NCBI GenBank assembly: GCA_910579495.1 | Contig: CAJTVD010000036.1 | Coordinates: 1 to 38,752, forward strand | Length of the DNA: 38,752 nucleotides | Direction of reading: 5' to 3' | From: an uncultured Lachnospiraceae bacterium | Lineage (GTDB): Bacteria; Bacillota; Clostridia; Lachnospirales; Lachnospiraceae | Part shown: positions 1 through 8,933 of the stretch, in pieces | Numbering within the stretch: position 1 is the stretch's first letter | Layout of the letters: every line of letters begins with the position of its first letter | Made by a program: the position numbers and the translations under genes | The notes under the pieces: model-generated | Told to the model about the DNA's origin: nothing | Seen by the model: the letters and a program-made list of their open reading frames with translations, nothing else | The model's database searches: none

Positions 1-102
1 CATTTGCGGCAGCCCCTTACTTTGCCTTACGCCCCATTCCCTGCCGCCTGGCAATTGGGGGAAAAGTTAAGAAAAAATTGATATTAGTTCATTTCTTTTT
101 TA

Positions 103-131
103 TGGAATAATTAATTAGGTTGTGCTACAAT
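103..131 (+). promoter_or_regulatory. Probable sigma-A promoter of the DUF1846-ftsH operon
   Basis: A -10 box TACAAT at 126-131 is preceded by TG plus one base (extended -10). The -35 position at 103-108 reads TGGAAT, which is weak. The first start codon lies about 55 nt downstream of the expected transcription start. Bases 1-102 show no gene and probably belong to the upstream intergenic region. Confidence 0.5.
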
Positions 132-189
132 AAAACCTGATGTTTGAAAATGGGGATAGATTATATTCGGTGAGGATGGGCTAAAACAT

Positions 190-1665
190 ATGAGAGTGGG
201 ATTTGACAATGAAAAGTACTTAAAGATGCAGTCGAAAAACATTGAGGAGAGAATCAACAAATTCGGGGATAAATTATATCTTGAATTTGGGGGCAAGCTT
301 TTTGACGATTTCCATGCCTCCAGGGTTTTGCCGGGCTTTGAGCCGGACAGTAAGCTGCGTATGCTGATGACCCTTTCTGACCGGGCGGAGATTGTTATTG
401 TTATCAACGCCGCCGATATTGAAAAAAATAAAGTGCGGGGTGATCTGGGCATTACCTATGATGAGGATGTACAGCGCCTGATGCGGGAATTTGAGAGCCG
501 GGGGCTTTATGTGGGAAGCGTGGTGCTGACCCATTACGCAGGGCAGTCCAGGGCATGTGACTTTAAAGAGCGGCTGGAAAAAAAGAATGTGAAGGTCTAC
601 CTGCATTATACCATTGACGGCTACCCCTCCAATGTACCCCTGATCGTAAGCGACGAGGGGTATGGCAGGAATGAATATATTGAAACCACCAGGCCCCTGG
701 TGGTGGTCACTGCACCGGGGCCGGGAAGCGGCAAGATGGCAACCTGCTTATCCCAGCTTTACCATGACAATAAAAAGGGGATCAAGGCGGGGTACGCAAA
801 GTATGAAACCTTTCCCATCTGGAATATCCCGCTGAAGCATCCGGTGAACCTGGCCTATGAGGCAGCTACGGCGGACTTAAACGATATCAACATGATCGAC
901 CCCTTTCATCTGGAGGCTTATGGGGAAACTACGGTTAACTACAACCGGGATATAGAAATTTTTCCTGTGCTGAATGCAATTTTTGAAGAGATTTACGGGG
1001 AGAACCCATATAAATCGCCCACCGATATGGGGGTGAATATGGCGGGCAACTGTATTGTGGATGACCAGGTATGCAGGGAAGCCTCTTATATGGAGATTAT
1101 CCGCCGGTACTATAAGGCGGCCAATGATGTGATCAAGGGAAAAGCCAAGGAAAATGAAGTATATAAGATAGAGCTTTTAATGAAGCAGGCAAAGATTACC
1201 ACTGACAGCAGGAAAGTAACGGTAGCGGCAAAAAGGCGGGAAGAGGAACTGGGAGTCCCCACTGCCGCCATTGAACTGGGGGATGGCACTATTATTACAT
1301 CCAAAACCTCTGACCTTCTGGGAGCTTCTGCGGCACTGCTGTTAAATGCCCTGAAAGCCCTTGGGGGAGTCCCCCATGGCACCCATCTGATCTCGCCCCT
1401 GGCCATTGAGCCGATACAGGAGCTGAAAACAAAGTATTTAGGCGGGAAGAATCCCCGGCTCCACACAGACGAAGTGCTGATCGCCCTTTCCATATCGGCA
1501 TTAAATGATCTGAATGCAAAAAAGGCGCTGGAACAGCTTCCCGGATTAAAGGGCTGTCAGGTACATACATCTGTCATGCTCTCAGAGGTTGATATTAAGA
1601 CCTTTAAGAAGCTGGGAGTAGGCCTGACCAGTGAACCAACAATAAAAGGAAGAGTAGCTAAATGA
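190..1665 (+). CDS. DUF1846 domain-containing protein
   Basis: This 491-residue cytoplasmic protein matches the DUF1846 family over its whole length. Recognisable stretches are the N-terminal MRVGFDNEKY, a glycine-rich loop VTAPGPGSGKMATCLSQ near residue 180 and the segment DPFHLEAYGETTVNYNRD near residue 240. The family is widespread in Firmicutes and has solved structures, but to my knowledge no established biochemical function. The glycine-rich loop resembles a nucleotide-binding loop but is not a classical Walker A. No signal peptide or membrane segment is visible. The start is the first ATG, with a GA-rich region about 10 nt upstream. Its stop overlaps the ftsH start (ATGA), which implies translational coupling with the protease. 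Function remains unknown. Confidence 0.93.
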   Translation: MRVGFDNEKYLKMQSKNIEERINKFGDKLYLEFGGKLFDDFHASRVLPGFEPDSKLRMLMTLSDRAEIVIVINAADIEKNKVRGDLGITYDEDVQRLMREFESRGLYVGSVVLTHYAGQSRACDFKERLEKKNVKVYLHYTIDGYPSNVPLIVSDEGYGRNEYIETTRPLVVVTAPGPGSGKMATCLSQLYHDNKKGIKAGYAKYETFPIWNIPLKHPVNLAYEAATADLNDINMIDPFHLEAYGETTVNYNRDIEIFPVLNAIFEEIYGENPYKSPTDMGVNMAGNCIVDDQVCREASYMEIIRRYYKAANDVIKGKAKENEVYKIELLMKQAKITTDSRKVTVAAKRREEELGVPTAAIELGDGTIITSKTSDLLGASAALLLNALKALGGVPHGTHLISPLAIEPIQELKTKYLGGKNPRLHTDEVLIALSISALNDLNAKKALEQLPGLKGCQVHTSVMLSEVDIKTFKKLGVGLTSEPTIKGRVAK

Positions 1666-3818
1666 GTGAAAATAATTTAAACAAATATGACGGCGGCGCA
1701 GGAGGGAACAACGGTTCTGACCGTGGGGGCAATAACGGCTCCGGCGGCCCGGGGGGCAACGGCAGGGATCCCAGGAAACAGAATATCATTATGTTTGTGA
1801 TAGCGGCGCTCTTATCCCTTCTTCTGGTAAGCACCTTTGTAAAGCTGATTACAGGAGATTCGGAGCAGGAAATTTCCTATAATGAATTTATCCAGATGCT
1901 GGAAGGGGATAAGGTCCAGTCCGTCATTATCGGCACGGACAGGGTTTACATCCAGCCCAAGGCGGAACGCAGCACCCAGTCCCCGATTTTGTATTTATAT
2001 GGGGTAAACCCTGCAGTAAGCTATTACACAGGAAAAATCGAAGACGACGATACCCTGACAAGCAGGCTGTTGGAACATAATGTGGAGGTAAAGGGGCAGG
2101 TGGCGGACGGCACCAGTGCCGTAATCGGCTTTTTGCTTTCCTATGTGTTCCCCTTTATCCTTATGTGGGTGCTTCTTAGCTTTTTGTTCCGCAAAATGTC
2201 CAGGGGCGGCGGCCCCATGGGGGTGGGCAAGAGCAACGCCAAGGTTTATGTGCAGCGGGAAACCGGGATTACCTTCCGGGATGTGGCAGGGGAGGATGAA
2301 GCCAAGGAGTCCTTACAGGAAGTGGTGGATTTCCTCCATAATCCCGGCAAGTATGTGAAAATCGGCGCCAAGCTTCCCAAAGGCGCGTTGCTGGTGGGGC
2401 CTCCTGGAACAGGAAAGACCCTGCTTGCCAAGGCAGTGGCAGGGGAGGCAAAGGTTCCCTTTTTCTCCCTGTCCGGATCGGATTTTATTGAGCTGTATGT
2501 AGGCGTGGGCGCATCCAGGGTCAGGGACCTGTTCAAGGAGGCTACCAAGAACGCCCCCTGCATTATTTTCATTGATGAGATTGATGCCATCGGGCGCAGC
2601 CGTGACAATAAGTATGGGGGAGGCAACGAGGAGCGGGAACAGACCCTGAACCAGCTTTTGTCAGAGATGGACGGTTTTGATACCTCTAAGGGAATTCTGG
2701 TGCTGGGAGCCACCAACCGTCCTGAGATTTTGGATAAAGCCCTTCTAAGGCCTGGGCGTTTTGACAGGCGGATCATTGTGGATAAGCCGGATTTAAAGGG
2801 CAGGGTGGAAATCCTTAAGGTGCACGCCAAGGACGTCCATCTGGACGAAAGCGTGGACCTGGATGCCATTGCCCTTGCCACCAGCGGGGCGGTGGGGGCA
2901 GACCTGGCGAATATGATAAATGAAGCGGCCATCAATGCAGTGCAGCACGGCAGGGAATATGTGTCCCAGAAGGACTTGTTTGACGCGGTGGAGCAGGTCC
3001 TGGTGGGCAAAGAGAAAAAAGACCGCATCATGAGCAAGGAAGAGCGGAAAATCGTATCCTATCATGAGGTGGGGCATGCCCTTATCAGCGCCCTCCAGAA
3101 AAATTCCGAGCCGGTGCAGAAGATTACCATTGTGCCCAGGACCATGGGGGCTTTGGGGTATGTGATGCATGTGCCGGAAGAAGAGAAATATCTCCAGACC
3201 AAGGAAGAACTTCACGACAGGCTGGTAAGCCTGCTAGGGGGCCGGGCGGCGGAGGAAATCGTATTTGGCAATGTAACCACCGGTGCTGCCAATGACATTG
3301 AGCAGGCTACCAATATAGCCACCAACATGGTCACCCGTTTCGGCATGAGCAAGCGCTTTGGGCTGATGGGGCTTGCCACAGTGGAGAGTGAGTACTTAGG
3401 CGGCGGCGCACGGCTTACCTGCAGCGACAGGACAGCTTCCGATGTGGATACGGAAGTTATGGAAACATTAAAGGAATGCTACGAGGAAGCGAAGAAAATG
3501 CTGGCGGGCAACCGGGAAGTGATGGATAAGCTGGCAGCCCACCTGATTGAGAAGGAAACCATCAGCGGTAAGGAATTTATGAAGATCTACCGGAAGGAAA
3601 AAGGGCTGCCGGAACCTGAACAGGAGGAAAACACCCAAAAGCCTGCTGAAAATCCGTCCCATGAACCTGGAAGCGGGGAGGCGGCAGGGGAGGATACAGA
3701 GACTGCCGGGGAAAAGGAAGCGGGGGAGAAGTTGGAAAAACGCCAGGAGCCGGCAAATGAAGCGCCGAAGGGCGACACTGCCACAGGACGCTTTTCCAAT
3801 GCCCCTTCGGATTTTTAA
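1662..3818 (+). CDS. ftsH: ATP-dependent zinc metalloprotease FtsH
   Basis: FtsH is a membrane-anchored hexameric AAA+ protease that removes misassembled membrane proteins and regulators. At 718 residues it has the family's standard architecture. A Gly/Asn-rich cytoplasmic N-terminus is followed by a first membrane segment (about 38-60), an extracytoplasmic FtsH-ext domain, a second membrane segment (about 157-178) and the AAA module. The AAA module has Walker A GPPGTGKT at 246-253, Walker B with D305/E306, and the second region of homology NRPEILDKALLRPGRFDR. The M41 protease domain follows, with HEVGH at 468-472 and the third zinc ligand D545 in TTGAANDIEQAT. About 60 residues of Glu/Pro-rich tail are probably disordered. 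Its ATG overlaps the DUF1846 stop, with a GGAAGA-type ribosome site inside that gene. Confidence 0.98.
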   Translation: MSENNLNKYDGGAGGNNGSDRGGNNGSGGPGGNGRDPRKQNIIMFVIAALLSLLLVSTFVKLITGDSEQEISYNEFIQMLEGDKVQSVIIGTDRVYIQPKAERSTQSPILYLYGVNPAVSYYTGKIEDDDTLTSRLLEHNVEVKGQVADGTSAVIGFLLSYVFPFILMWVLLSFLFRKMSRGGGPMGVGKSNAKVYVQRETGITFRDVAGEDEAKESLQEVVDFLHNPGKYVKIGAKLPKGALLVGPPGTGKTLLAKAVAGEAKVPFFSLSGSDFIELYVGVGASRVRDLFKEATKNAPCIIFIDEIDAIGRSRDNKYGGGNEEREQTLNQLLSEMDGFDTSKGILVLGATNRPEILDKALLRPGRFDRRIIVDKPDLKGRVEILKVHAKDVHLDESVDLDAIALATSGAVGADLANMINEAAINAVQHGREYVSQKDLFDAVEQVLVGKEKKDRIMSKEERKIVSYHEVGHALISALQKNSEPVQKITIVPRTMGALGYVMHVPEEEKYLQTKEELHDRLVSLLGGRAAEEIVFGNVTTGAANDIEQATNIATNMVTRFGMSKRFGLMGLATVESEYLGGGARLTCSDRTASDVDTEVMETLKECYEEAKKMLAGNREVMDKLAAHLIEKETISGKEFMKIYRKEKGLPEPEQEENTQKPAENPSHEPGSGEAAGEDTETAGEKEAGEKLEKRQEPANEAPKGDTATGRFSNAPSDF

Positions 3819-3855
3819 TAAAATACAACAGGTAACAATTTATACAGTCAGCTAA

Positions 3856-3898
3856 AAGGACATCATTACGAGGGCAGCAAGATCATAATGATGTCCTT
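3856..3898 (+). terminator. Hairpin after ftsH, possible weak terminator
   Basis: A perfect 13-bp inverted repeat has arms AAGGACATCATTA (3856-3868) and its complement (3886-3898) around a 17-nt loop. Only a poor pyrimidine stretch (CTCT) follows, so it is a weak rho-independent terminator at best. It sits between ftsH and uvrC, where transcription would be expected to be separated. Confidence 0.55.
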
Positions 3899-3931
3899 CT
3901 CTATGCAGAGGTAACAAGCCGGGGGGACATT

Positions 3932-5809
3932 ATGTTTGATTTTCAGGAAGAGCTGAAGAAGCTCCCTAATTGTCCGGGAGTTTATATTATGAGGGATGAA
4001 AAGGACAATATTATCTATGTGGGCAAGGCGGTAAACCTTCACAGCCGGGTGAGGTCCTATTTTCGGAAAAATATAGGCAGGGGGCCCCAGATTGACAAGA
4101 TGGTAACGCTGATCAGCCGGTTTGAGTATATCATCACGGATTCCGAGCTGGAGGCGCTGGTGCTGGAAAATAATCTGATCAAGGAACACAGCCCCAAATA
4201 CAATACCCTGTTAAAAGACGATAAAACTTACCCATACATCAAGGTTACCATGGGGGAGAGCTACCCCAGAGTATTGTTTTCCAGGCAGATGAAAAAGGAC
4301 CGTTCCAAGTATTTCGGCCCTTATACAGGGGCGGCGGCAGTGAAGGATACCATTGACCTGATCAACAAGCTTTACCAGCTCCGAACCTGCAGTAAAAATC
4401 TTCCCAAGGAGTGCGGGAATGACCGGGCCTGCCTGAATTACCACATTAAACAATGCCTGGCGCCCTGCCAGGGGAACATTACCCAGGAAGAATACCATGA
4501 AAGGGTCAAAAAAGCCCTGGATTTTTTAAACGGCAGCTACCAGGATACCTTAAAGGAGCTGGAACAGAAAATGCAGCAGGCTTCAGAAAGCCTTGAATTT
4601 GAGGAAGCCATACGGTACAGGGATTTATACAACAGCGTCAGGCAGATTGCCTCCAAACAGAAGATTACGGACAGTGACGGGGAAGATAAGGATGTGATCG
4701 CCCTTGCGGTGGAGGACAGGGAGGCGGTGGTGCAGGTTTTCTTTGTACGGGACGGGAAACTCATTGGCAGGGAGCACTTTTATATGAAGCATGTATCGGA
4801 AACGCCCCGGAAGCAAATCCTTCTGGACTTTGTAAAACAGTTTTACGCAGGGACGCCTTTTATTCCCAGGGAACTGATGCTCCAGGAGGAGATTGAAGAT
4901 GTGGAGGTCATAGAACAGTATCTGGCCAAAAGGCGGGGAGGCAGGGTTTACATTAAAGTACCTAAAATCGGTTCCAAGGAAAAGCTGGTGGAGCTGGCGG
5001 CAAAGAATGCGGCCCTGGTGCTTGCCCAGGACAAAGAGCGTATACGCCGGGAGGAGGGGAGGACTATCGGGGCGGTAAAGGAGATCGCTTCCCTTTTGGG
5101 GCTGCCGGGTGTGGGCCGCATGGAGGCTTTTGATATTTCCAACATCAGCGGCTTTGCCAATGTGGGGTCTATGGTGGTTTTTGAGAAAGGGAAGCCCAAA
5201 CGCAGCGATTACAGAAAGTTCCGAATCAAAACGGTTTCCGGCCCCGATGATTATGCCTGTATGAAGGAAGTCCTTACCAGGCGTTTTGTGCATGGTTTTG
5301 AGGAACAGAAGGAACTGGAAGAAAAGGAAATGGAAAAAGAATATGGAAGCTTCACCAAATTCCCGGACCTGCTCCTTATGGACGGCGGGAAGGGGCAGGT
5401 GAACATAGCCCTCCAGGTCCTGGAGGAGCTTCACCTGTCGATCCCGGTGTGCGGCATGGTAAAAGATGATAACCATAATACCCGGGGGCTGTACTATGAC
5501 AACCAGGAGATTGGCATTGACAGGGCCAGCGAGGGGTTTAAGCTGATCACCCGGGTGCAGGACGAGGCCCACCGGTTTGCCATTGAATACCACAGGTCCC
5601 TGCGCTCCAAAGCCCAGGTAAAATCTGTGCTGGACGAAATCCCCGGGGTAGGGCCGTCCAGGAGAAAAGCCCTGATGCGGCGGTTTAAATCCATAGAGGA
5701 AGTGAAAAACGCCGGAATAGAGACCCTGGCAGGGGTAGATGAAATACCGGAGTCTGTAGCCAGGAAGATTTACCGGTTTTTCCATGGGCAGGATAGCGAT
5801 AACCAGTAA
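3932..5809 (+). CDS. uvrC: Excinuclease ABC subunit UvrC
   Basis: UvrC makes the two incisions flanking a DNA lesion in nucleotide excision repair, recruited by UvrB. The 625-residue protein shows all expected domains. A GIY-YIG nuclease is at about 13-95 (NCPGVYIMRDEKDNIIYVGK), followed by a cysteine-containing segment near 150-180. The UVR motif for UvrB contact is around 205-237. The RNase H-like endonuclease domain includes LLMDGGKG, with D484 as a likely catalytic aspartate. Two helix-hairpin-helix motifs lie near the C-terminus (DEIPGVGPSRRKAL and VDEIPESVARKI). The ATG is preceded by GGGGGG at 3921-3926. UvrA and UvrB are not in the window. Length and motif set are normal, with no sign of damage. 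Confidence 0.98.
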   Translation: MFDFQEELKKLPNCPGVYIMRDEKDNIIYVGKAVNLHSRVRSYFRKNIGRGPQIDKMVTLISRFEYIITDSELEALVLENNLIKEHSPKYNTLLKDDKTYPYIKVTMGESYPRVLFSRQMKKDRSKYFGPYTGAAAVKDTIDLINKLYQLRTCSKNLPKECGNDRACLNYHIKQCLAPCQGNITQEEYHERVKKALDFLNGSYQDTLKELEQKMQQASESLEFEEAIRYRDLYNSVRQIASKQKITDSDGEDKDVIALAVEDREAVVQVFFVRDGKLIGREHFYMKHVSETPRKQILLDFVKQFYAGTPFIPRELMLQEEIEDVEVIEQYLAKRRGGRVYIKVPKIGSKEKLVELAAKNAALVLAQDKERIRREEGRTIGAVKEIASLLGLPGVGRMEAFDISNISGFANVGSMVVFEKGKPKRSDYRKFRIKTVSGPDDYACMKEVLTRRFVHGFEEQKELEEKEMEKEYGSFTKFPDLLLMDGGKGQVNIALQVLEELHLSIPVCGMVKDDNHNTRGLYYDNQEIGIDRASEGFKLITRVQDEAHRFAIEYHRSLRSKAQVKSVLDEIPGVGPSRRKALMRRFKSIEEVKNAGIETLAGVDEIPESVARKIYRFFHGQDSDNQ

Positions 5810-5862
5810 TTTATGTATGGCCGGGGGTACTCTCTTCCCCGCAACACAACCTTTGGCAACTA

Positions 5863-5891
5863 TTGAGATTATCCCCTGTATATGTTACAAT
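5863..5891 (+). promoter_or_regulatory. Sigma-A promoter of hprK
   Basis: The -35 TTGAGA (5863-5868) and -10 TACAAT (5886-5891) are separated by 17 nt, with an extended -10 TG at 5883-5884. The predicted transcription start is about 5898, giving a leader of roughly 50 nt before hprK. Confidence 0.75.
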
Positions 5892-5950
5892 GGCCTTAAG
5901 AATACTCCCACAATTTCCTGGGAATCAGGTATTCGGAAAAGGAGCGTACT

Positions 5951-6892
5951 ATGGCGAGCGTAAGACTGGAGCAGATTATAGAAAAAATGAAACTGGAAAA
6001 TCTGACCCCTGACCTGGATATTTCCAAAATTAAGATCACCCAGCCGGATATTAACAGGCCGGCCCTTCAGATGGCGGGCTATTTTGAGCACTTTGAAGCA
6101 GTGAGGCTGCAGGTGATCGGCTTTGTGGAATATACCTATATGCAGGGGCTGCCAAGGGAACGGCAGGAGGAAATTTATGCCAGGTTCCTTTCATGCGAAA
6201 TCCCTGCGATTGTTTTTTGCCGGGAACTGAAGCCGGATGAACTGTTTATGAAAATTGCCATGGAAAACCATGTGCCGCTTTTAATGAGCAAGAAAGCAAC
6301 CTCAGCTTTTATGGCGGAGATTATCCGCTGGCTGAATGTGAAGCTGGCCCCCTGTATTTCTGTCCATGGGGTTCTTGTGGACGTTTACGGGGAGGGAGTC
6401 CTGATCACAGGGGAGAGCGGCATTGGCAAATCCGAGGCAGCGCTGGAACTGATCAAAAGAGGGCACCGGCTGGTGACGGACGACGCGGTGGAGATCAGGA
6501 AGGTAAGCGACGATACCCTGGTGGGGTCTGCGCCGGATATTACCAAGCACTTTATTGAACTGCGGGGTATTGGCATTGTGGACGTGAAGACCTTGTTTGG
6601 TGTTTCCAGTGTCAAGGATACCCAGAACATTGACCTGGTTATCCGCCTGGAAGAGTGGAATAAGGAAAAAGAGTATGACAGGCTGGGCCTGGAGGAAGAA
6701 TACACGGAATATCTGGGAAATAAAGTGGTCTACCACAGTATCCCCATGCGTCCCGGGCGCAACCTTGCCATTATCTGCGAATCCGCAGCTATTAACCACC
6801 GGCAGAAAAAGATGGGCTATAACGCCGCCCAGGAGCTTTACAGAAGGGTGCAGGAATCCCTTACCAGAAGGCGGGATGAGGATGAAGACTAA
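5951..6892 (+). CDS. hprK: HPr kinase/phosphorylase
   Basis: HprK is the bifunctional sensor enzyme that phosphorylates Ser46 of HPr and Crh when glycolytic intermediates are high and removes the phosphate when they are low. It thereby drives CcpA-dependent catabolite repression. At 313 residues it has normal length. Residues 1-130 form the N-terminal domain. The catalytic domain carries the histidine in SVHGVLVDVYGEG, Walker A GESGIGKS at 154-161, the acidic pair in VTDDAV, the family signature HFIELRGIGIVDV and IPMRPGRNLA. The numbering matches characterised family members exactly. The start ATG has AAAGGAG at 5938-5944. A likely substrate, the Crh-like protein, is encoded about 4 kb downstream in the same direction. 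Confidence 0.98.
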   Translation: MASVRLEQIIEKMKLENLTPDLDISKIKITQPDINRPALQMAGYFEHFEAVRLQVIGFVEYTYMQGLPRERQEEIYARFLSCEIPAIVFCRELKPDELFMKIAMENHVPLLMSKKATSAFMAEIIRWLNVKLAPCISVHGVLVDVYGEGVLITGESGIGKSEAALELIKRGHRLVTDDAVEIRKVSDDTLVGSAPDITKHFIELRGIGIVDVKTLFGVSSVKDTQNIDLVIRLEEWNKEKEYDRLGLEEEYTEYLGNKVVYHSIPMRPGRNLAIICESAAINHRQKKMGYNAAQELYRRVQESLTRRRDEDED

Positions 6893-6904
6893 GGGGCAGC
6901 CCAT

Positions 6905-6939
6905 AAATAATCTAAGGCGGCGGCCGCCGCAAGTTATTT
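6905..6939. repeat. GC-core palindrome between hprK and glcK
   Basis: A perfect 14-bp palindrome GCGGCGGCCGCCGC (6917-6930) is flanked by a second, AT-only inverted pair, AAATAA (6905-6910) and TTATTT (6934-6939). No T-run follows on either strand, so it does not look like a standard intrinsic terminator. It lies in the 111-nt spacer between hprK and the glucokinase gene. Confidence 0.7.
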
Positions 6940-7003
6940 GCTGGCAGTTCCTAGGAGGAATAAATACAGAAAACCGTAATAAAGATAAAGGGAGGGCCTT
7001 AAG

Positions 7004-7945
7004 ATGAAGCAATATGTTTTTGGAGTGGACGTAGGCGGGACTACGGTAAAACTCGGTTTCTTTAATGTGGGGGGAGAACTTCTTGAAAAATGGGAGATAC
7101 CCACCAGGACAGAGGATAAGGGTGAAAAAATTCTGCCGGATGTGGCGGAAAGCATCCAAAAGAAGATGGAAGAGCGGAAAATCGCAAAGGAGGATGTGGC
7201 GGGAGTGGGCCTTGGCGCACCCGGCCCTATTGACAGCAAGGGTGTGGTTTACGTGGCGGTTAACCTTGGCTGGGGGACATTCAGTATCAAGGAAACCCTG
7301 TCAGGGCTGCTGGGGCTGCCGGTGATGGCAGGAAACGACGCCAATGTGGCTGCCCTTGGGGAGATGTGGATGGGCAGCGGCAAAGGAAGTAAAGACCTGA
7401 TTATGGTGACCCTGGGAACCGGCGTAGGCGGAGGGATTATCACCGGAGGAAAGGCCCTAACAGGGGTTGTGGGTGCCGGCGGGGAAATCGGGCATATCCA
7501 TGTAAGTGACCAGGAAACGCAACCCTGCAACTGCGGCAATACCGGGTGCCTGGAACAGTTTGCATCCGCCACAGGCATTACAAGGCTGGCAAAGCAAAAA
7601 CTTGCTGCCAGCAGCAAAGACAGCCTGCTCCGCCAGGGGGAGGTTTCCGCCAAAACCGTCTTTGATGCGGTAAAACAAAAGGATGGGCTTGCCATGGAGG
7701 TAGCGGAAGAATTCGGAAAGTACTTAGGAGACGGGCTGGCGGTTATCGCCGGTGTGGTAAATCCCGATACCATTGTTATCGGCGGCGGCGTGTCCAAGGC
7801 GGGAGAGATTTTAATAGATTATATCAAACCCCACTTTGACCAAACTGTGTTTAGCGGAAGCGGGAATGTAAAGTTTGTCCTTGCAACTTTGGGAAATGAC
7901 GCAGGCATTTATGGGGCTGCCAGGCTGGTATTGGATGTTGAATAA
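7004..7945 (+). CDS. glcK: ROK-family glucokinase
   Basis: This enzyme phosphorylates intracellular glucose with ATP to glucose-6-phosphate, feeding glycolysis when sugar enters by non-PTS routes. The 313-residue protein shows the N-terminal phosphate-binding motif GVDVGGTTVKLG, the NDANVAALGE segment with the catalytic Asp, GTGVGGGI, and the ROK zinc site formed by H164 in EIGH plus C175, C177 and C182 in CNCGNTGC. These features and the length fit Firmicutes glucokinases rather than ROK repressors, because no helix-turn-helix precedes the kinase fold. The ATG has GGGAGGG about 9 nt upstream. It follows hprK in the same orientation and is probably co-transcribed, although the GC palindrome lies between them. 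Confidence 0.95.
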   Translation: MKQYVFGVDVGGTTVKLGFFNVGGELLEKWEIPTRTEDKGEKILPDVAESIQKKMEERKIAKEDVAGVGLGAPGPIDSKGVVYVAVNLGWGTFSIKETLSGLLGLPVMAGNDANVAALGEMWMGSGKGSKDLIMVTLGTGVGGGIITGGKALTGVVGAGGEIGHIHVSDQETQPCNCGNTGCLEQFASATGITRLAKQKLAASSKDSLLRQGEVSAKTVFDAVKQKDGLAMEVAEEFGKYLGDGLAVIAGVVNPDTIVIGGGVSKAGEILIDYIKPHFDQTVFSGSGNVKFVLATLGNDAGIYGAARLVLDVE

Positions 7946-8004
7946 AAAATACGGGCAAGTGCGGCATTGCAGATGGAAACTGCAGCGGGCATGGAAAGGA
8001 AAAC

Positions 8005-8922
8005 GTGGAGATTAATTCCTATATTTATAAGTTTATTCGTACTTATGTGCCGGAAGAAGATATTCTGTTAAATGAGCCCATGCACAAGCACACCACCTTC
8101 CGGGTAGGAGGGGAGGCCATGTGCTTTCTGAGAATCGGCGGGGCAGGGCAACTGAAAAAATTAATCCCTTATTTTAAAAAAGTTGAGATCCCCTACTTTA
8201 TTTTGGGAAACGGGAGCAATCTTTTAGTTGGGGACAAAGGCTACAGAGGGGTTGTGCTGCAGATCGGGAACAAAATGGGCGCCCTCCGGGCGGAAGGAGA
8301 ACGGATCAGGGCTGGGGCAGGGGCAACCCTGGCGGCGGCGGCCAAATACGCCTGGGAAAAGGGACTTTCCGGGCTGGAATTTGCCTCTGGCATTCCCGGC
8401 ACCATAGGCGGCGGCGTGGTAATGAATGCCGGTGCCTATGGCGGGGAAATGAAGCAGGTGGCGTCACTGGTGACTGTCATGGATGGGCAGGGAGAAATCC
8501 TGGAGCTGGACAGGGCGTGTATGGAGTTCGGTTACCGCACCAGCGTTATCAAAGACAGGCCATTTGTAGTGCTGGAAGTGGCGCTGGACTTAAAGCCGGG
8601 GGAACAGGAGGAAATCCGGGGAAAGATGGATGAGCTGGCGGGAAAGAGAAGGGAAAAGCAACCCCTGGAATTTCCCAGCGCAGGCAGCACCTTCAAAAGG
8701 CCGGAAGGATACTTTGCAGGGAAGCTGATTATGGAGGCCGGAATGGGCGGCTACCGTGTAGGGGGTGCCCAGGTGTCTGAAAAGCACTGCGGTTTTGTGG
8801 TTAATACAGGGGACGCCACTGCCGCCGACATTGCCTGTGTGATTAAAGATGTCAAGGAAAGAGTGAAGGAGAAATTCAAAGTTACCCTGGAAACAGAAGT
8901 GATTTTTCTGGGAGATTTTTGA
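8005..8922 (+). CDS. murB: UDP-N-acetylenolpyruvoylglucosamine reductase MurB
   Basis: MurB is the FAD-dependent enzyme that reduces enolpyruvyl-UDP-GlcNAc to UDP-MurNAc with NADPH, the second committed step of peptidoglycan synthesis. The 305-residue protein has the FAD-binding motifs LGNGSNLLVGD and GIPGTIGGGVVMNAGAYGGE, YRTSVIK, the catalytic serine S228 in AGSTFKRP, and a C-terminal glutamate in LETEVIFLG. It resembles the shorter type II MurB proteins of Firmicutes. The start is a GTG at 8005 with AAAGGA 4-9 nt upstream. The next in-frame ATG (residue 26) would cut into the N-terminal fold. It is followed after 11 nt by rapZ, a frequent arrangement in Clostridia. Confidence 0.97.
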   Translation: MEINSYIYKFIRTYVPEEDILLNEPMHKHTTFRVGGEAMCFLRIGGAGQLKKLIPYFKKVEIPYFILGNGSNLLVGDKGYRGVVLQIGNKMGALRAEGERIRAGAGATLAAAAKYAWEKGLSGLEFASGIPGTIGGGVVMNAGAYGGEMKQVASLVTVMDGQGEILELDRACMEFGYRTSVIKDRPFVVLEVALDLKPGEQEEIRGKMDELAGKRREKQPLEFPSAGSTFKRPEGYFAGKLIMEAGMGGYRVGGAQVSEKHCGFVVNTGDATAADIACVIKDVKERVKEKFKVTLETEVIFLGDF

Positions 8923-8933
8923 GGAGGTACAAT

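Noticed and set aside
4625..5785. 386-codon open frame on the minus strand within uvrC
   Set aside because: It is a shadow of the uvrC coding frame, with His/Pro/Leu-rich composition and no recognisable domain.
6953..6990. AGGAGGAA sequence in the hprK-glcK spacer as the ribosome site of a small gene
   Set aside because: No ATG, GTG or TTG follows at workable spacing with a usable frame.
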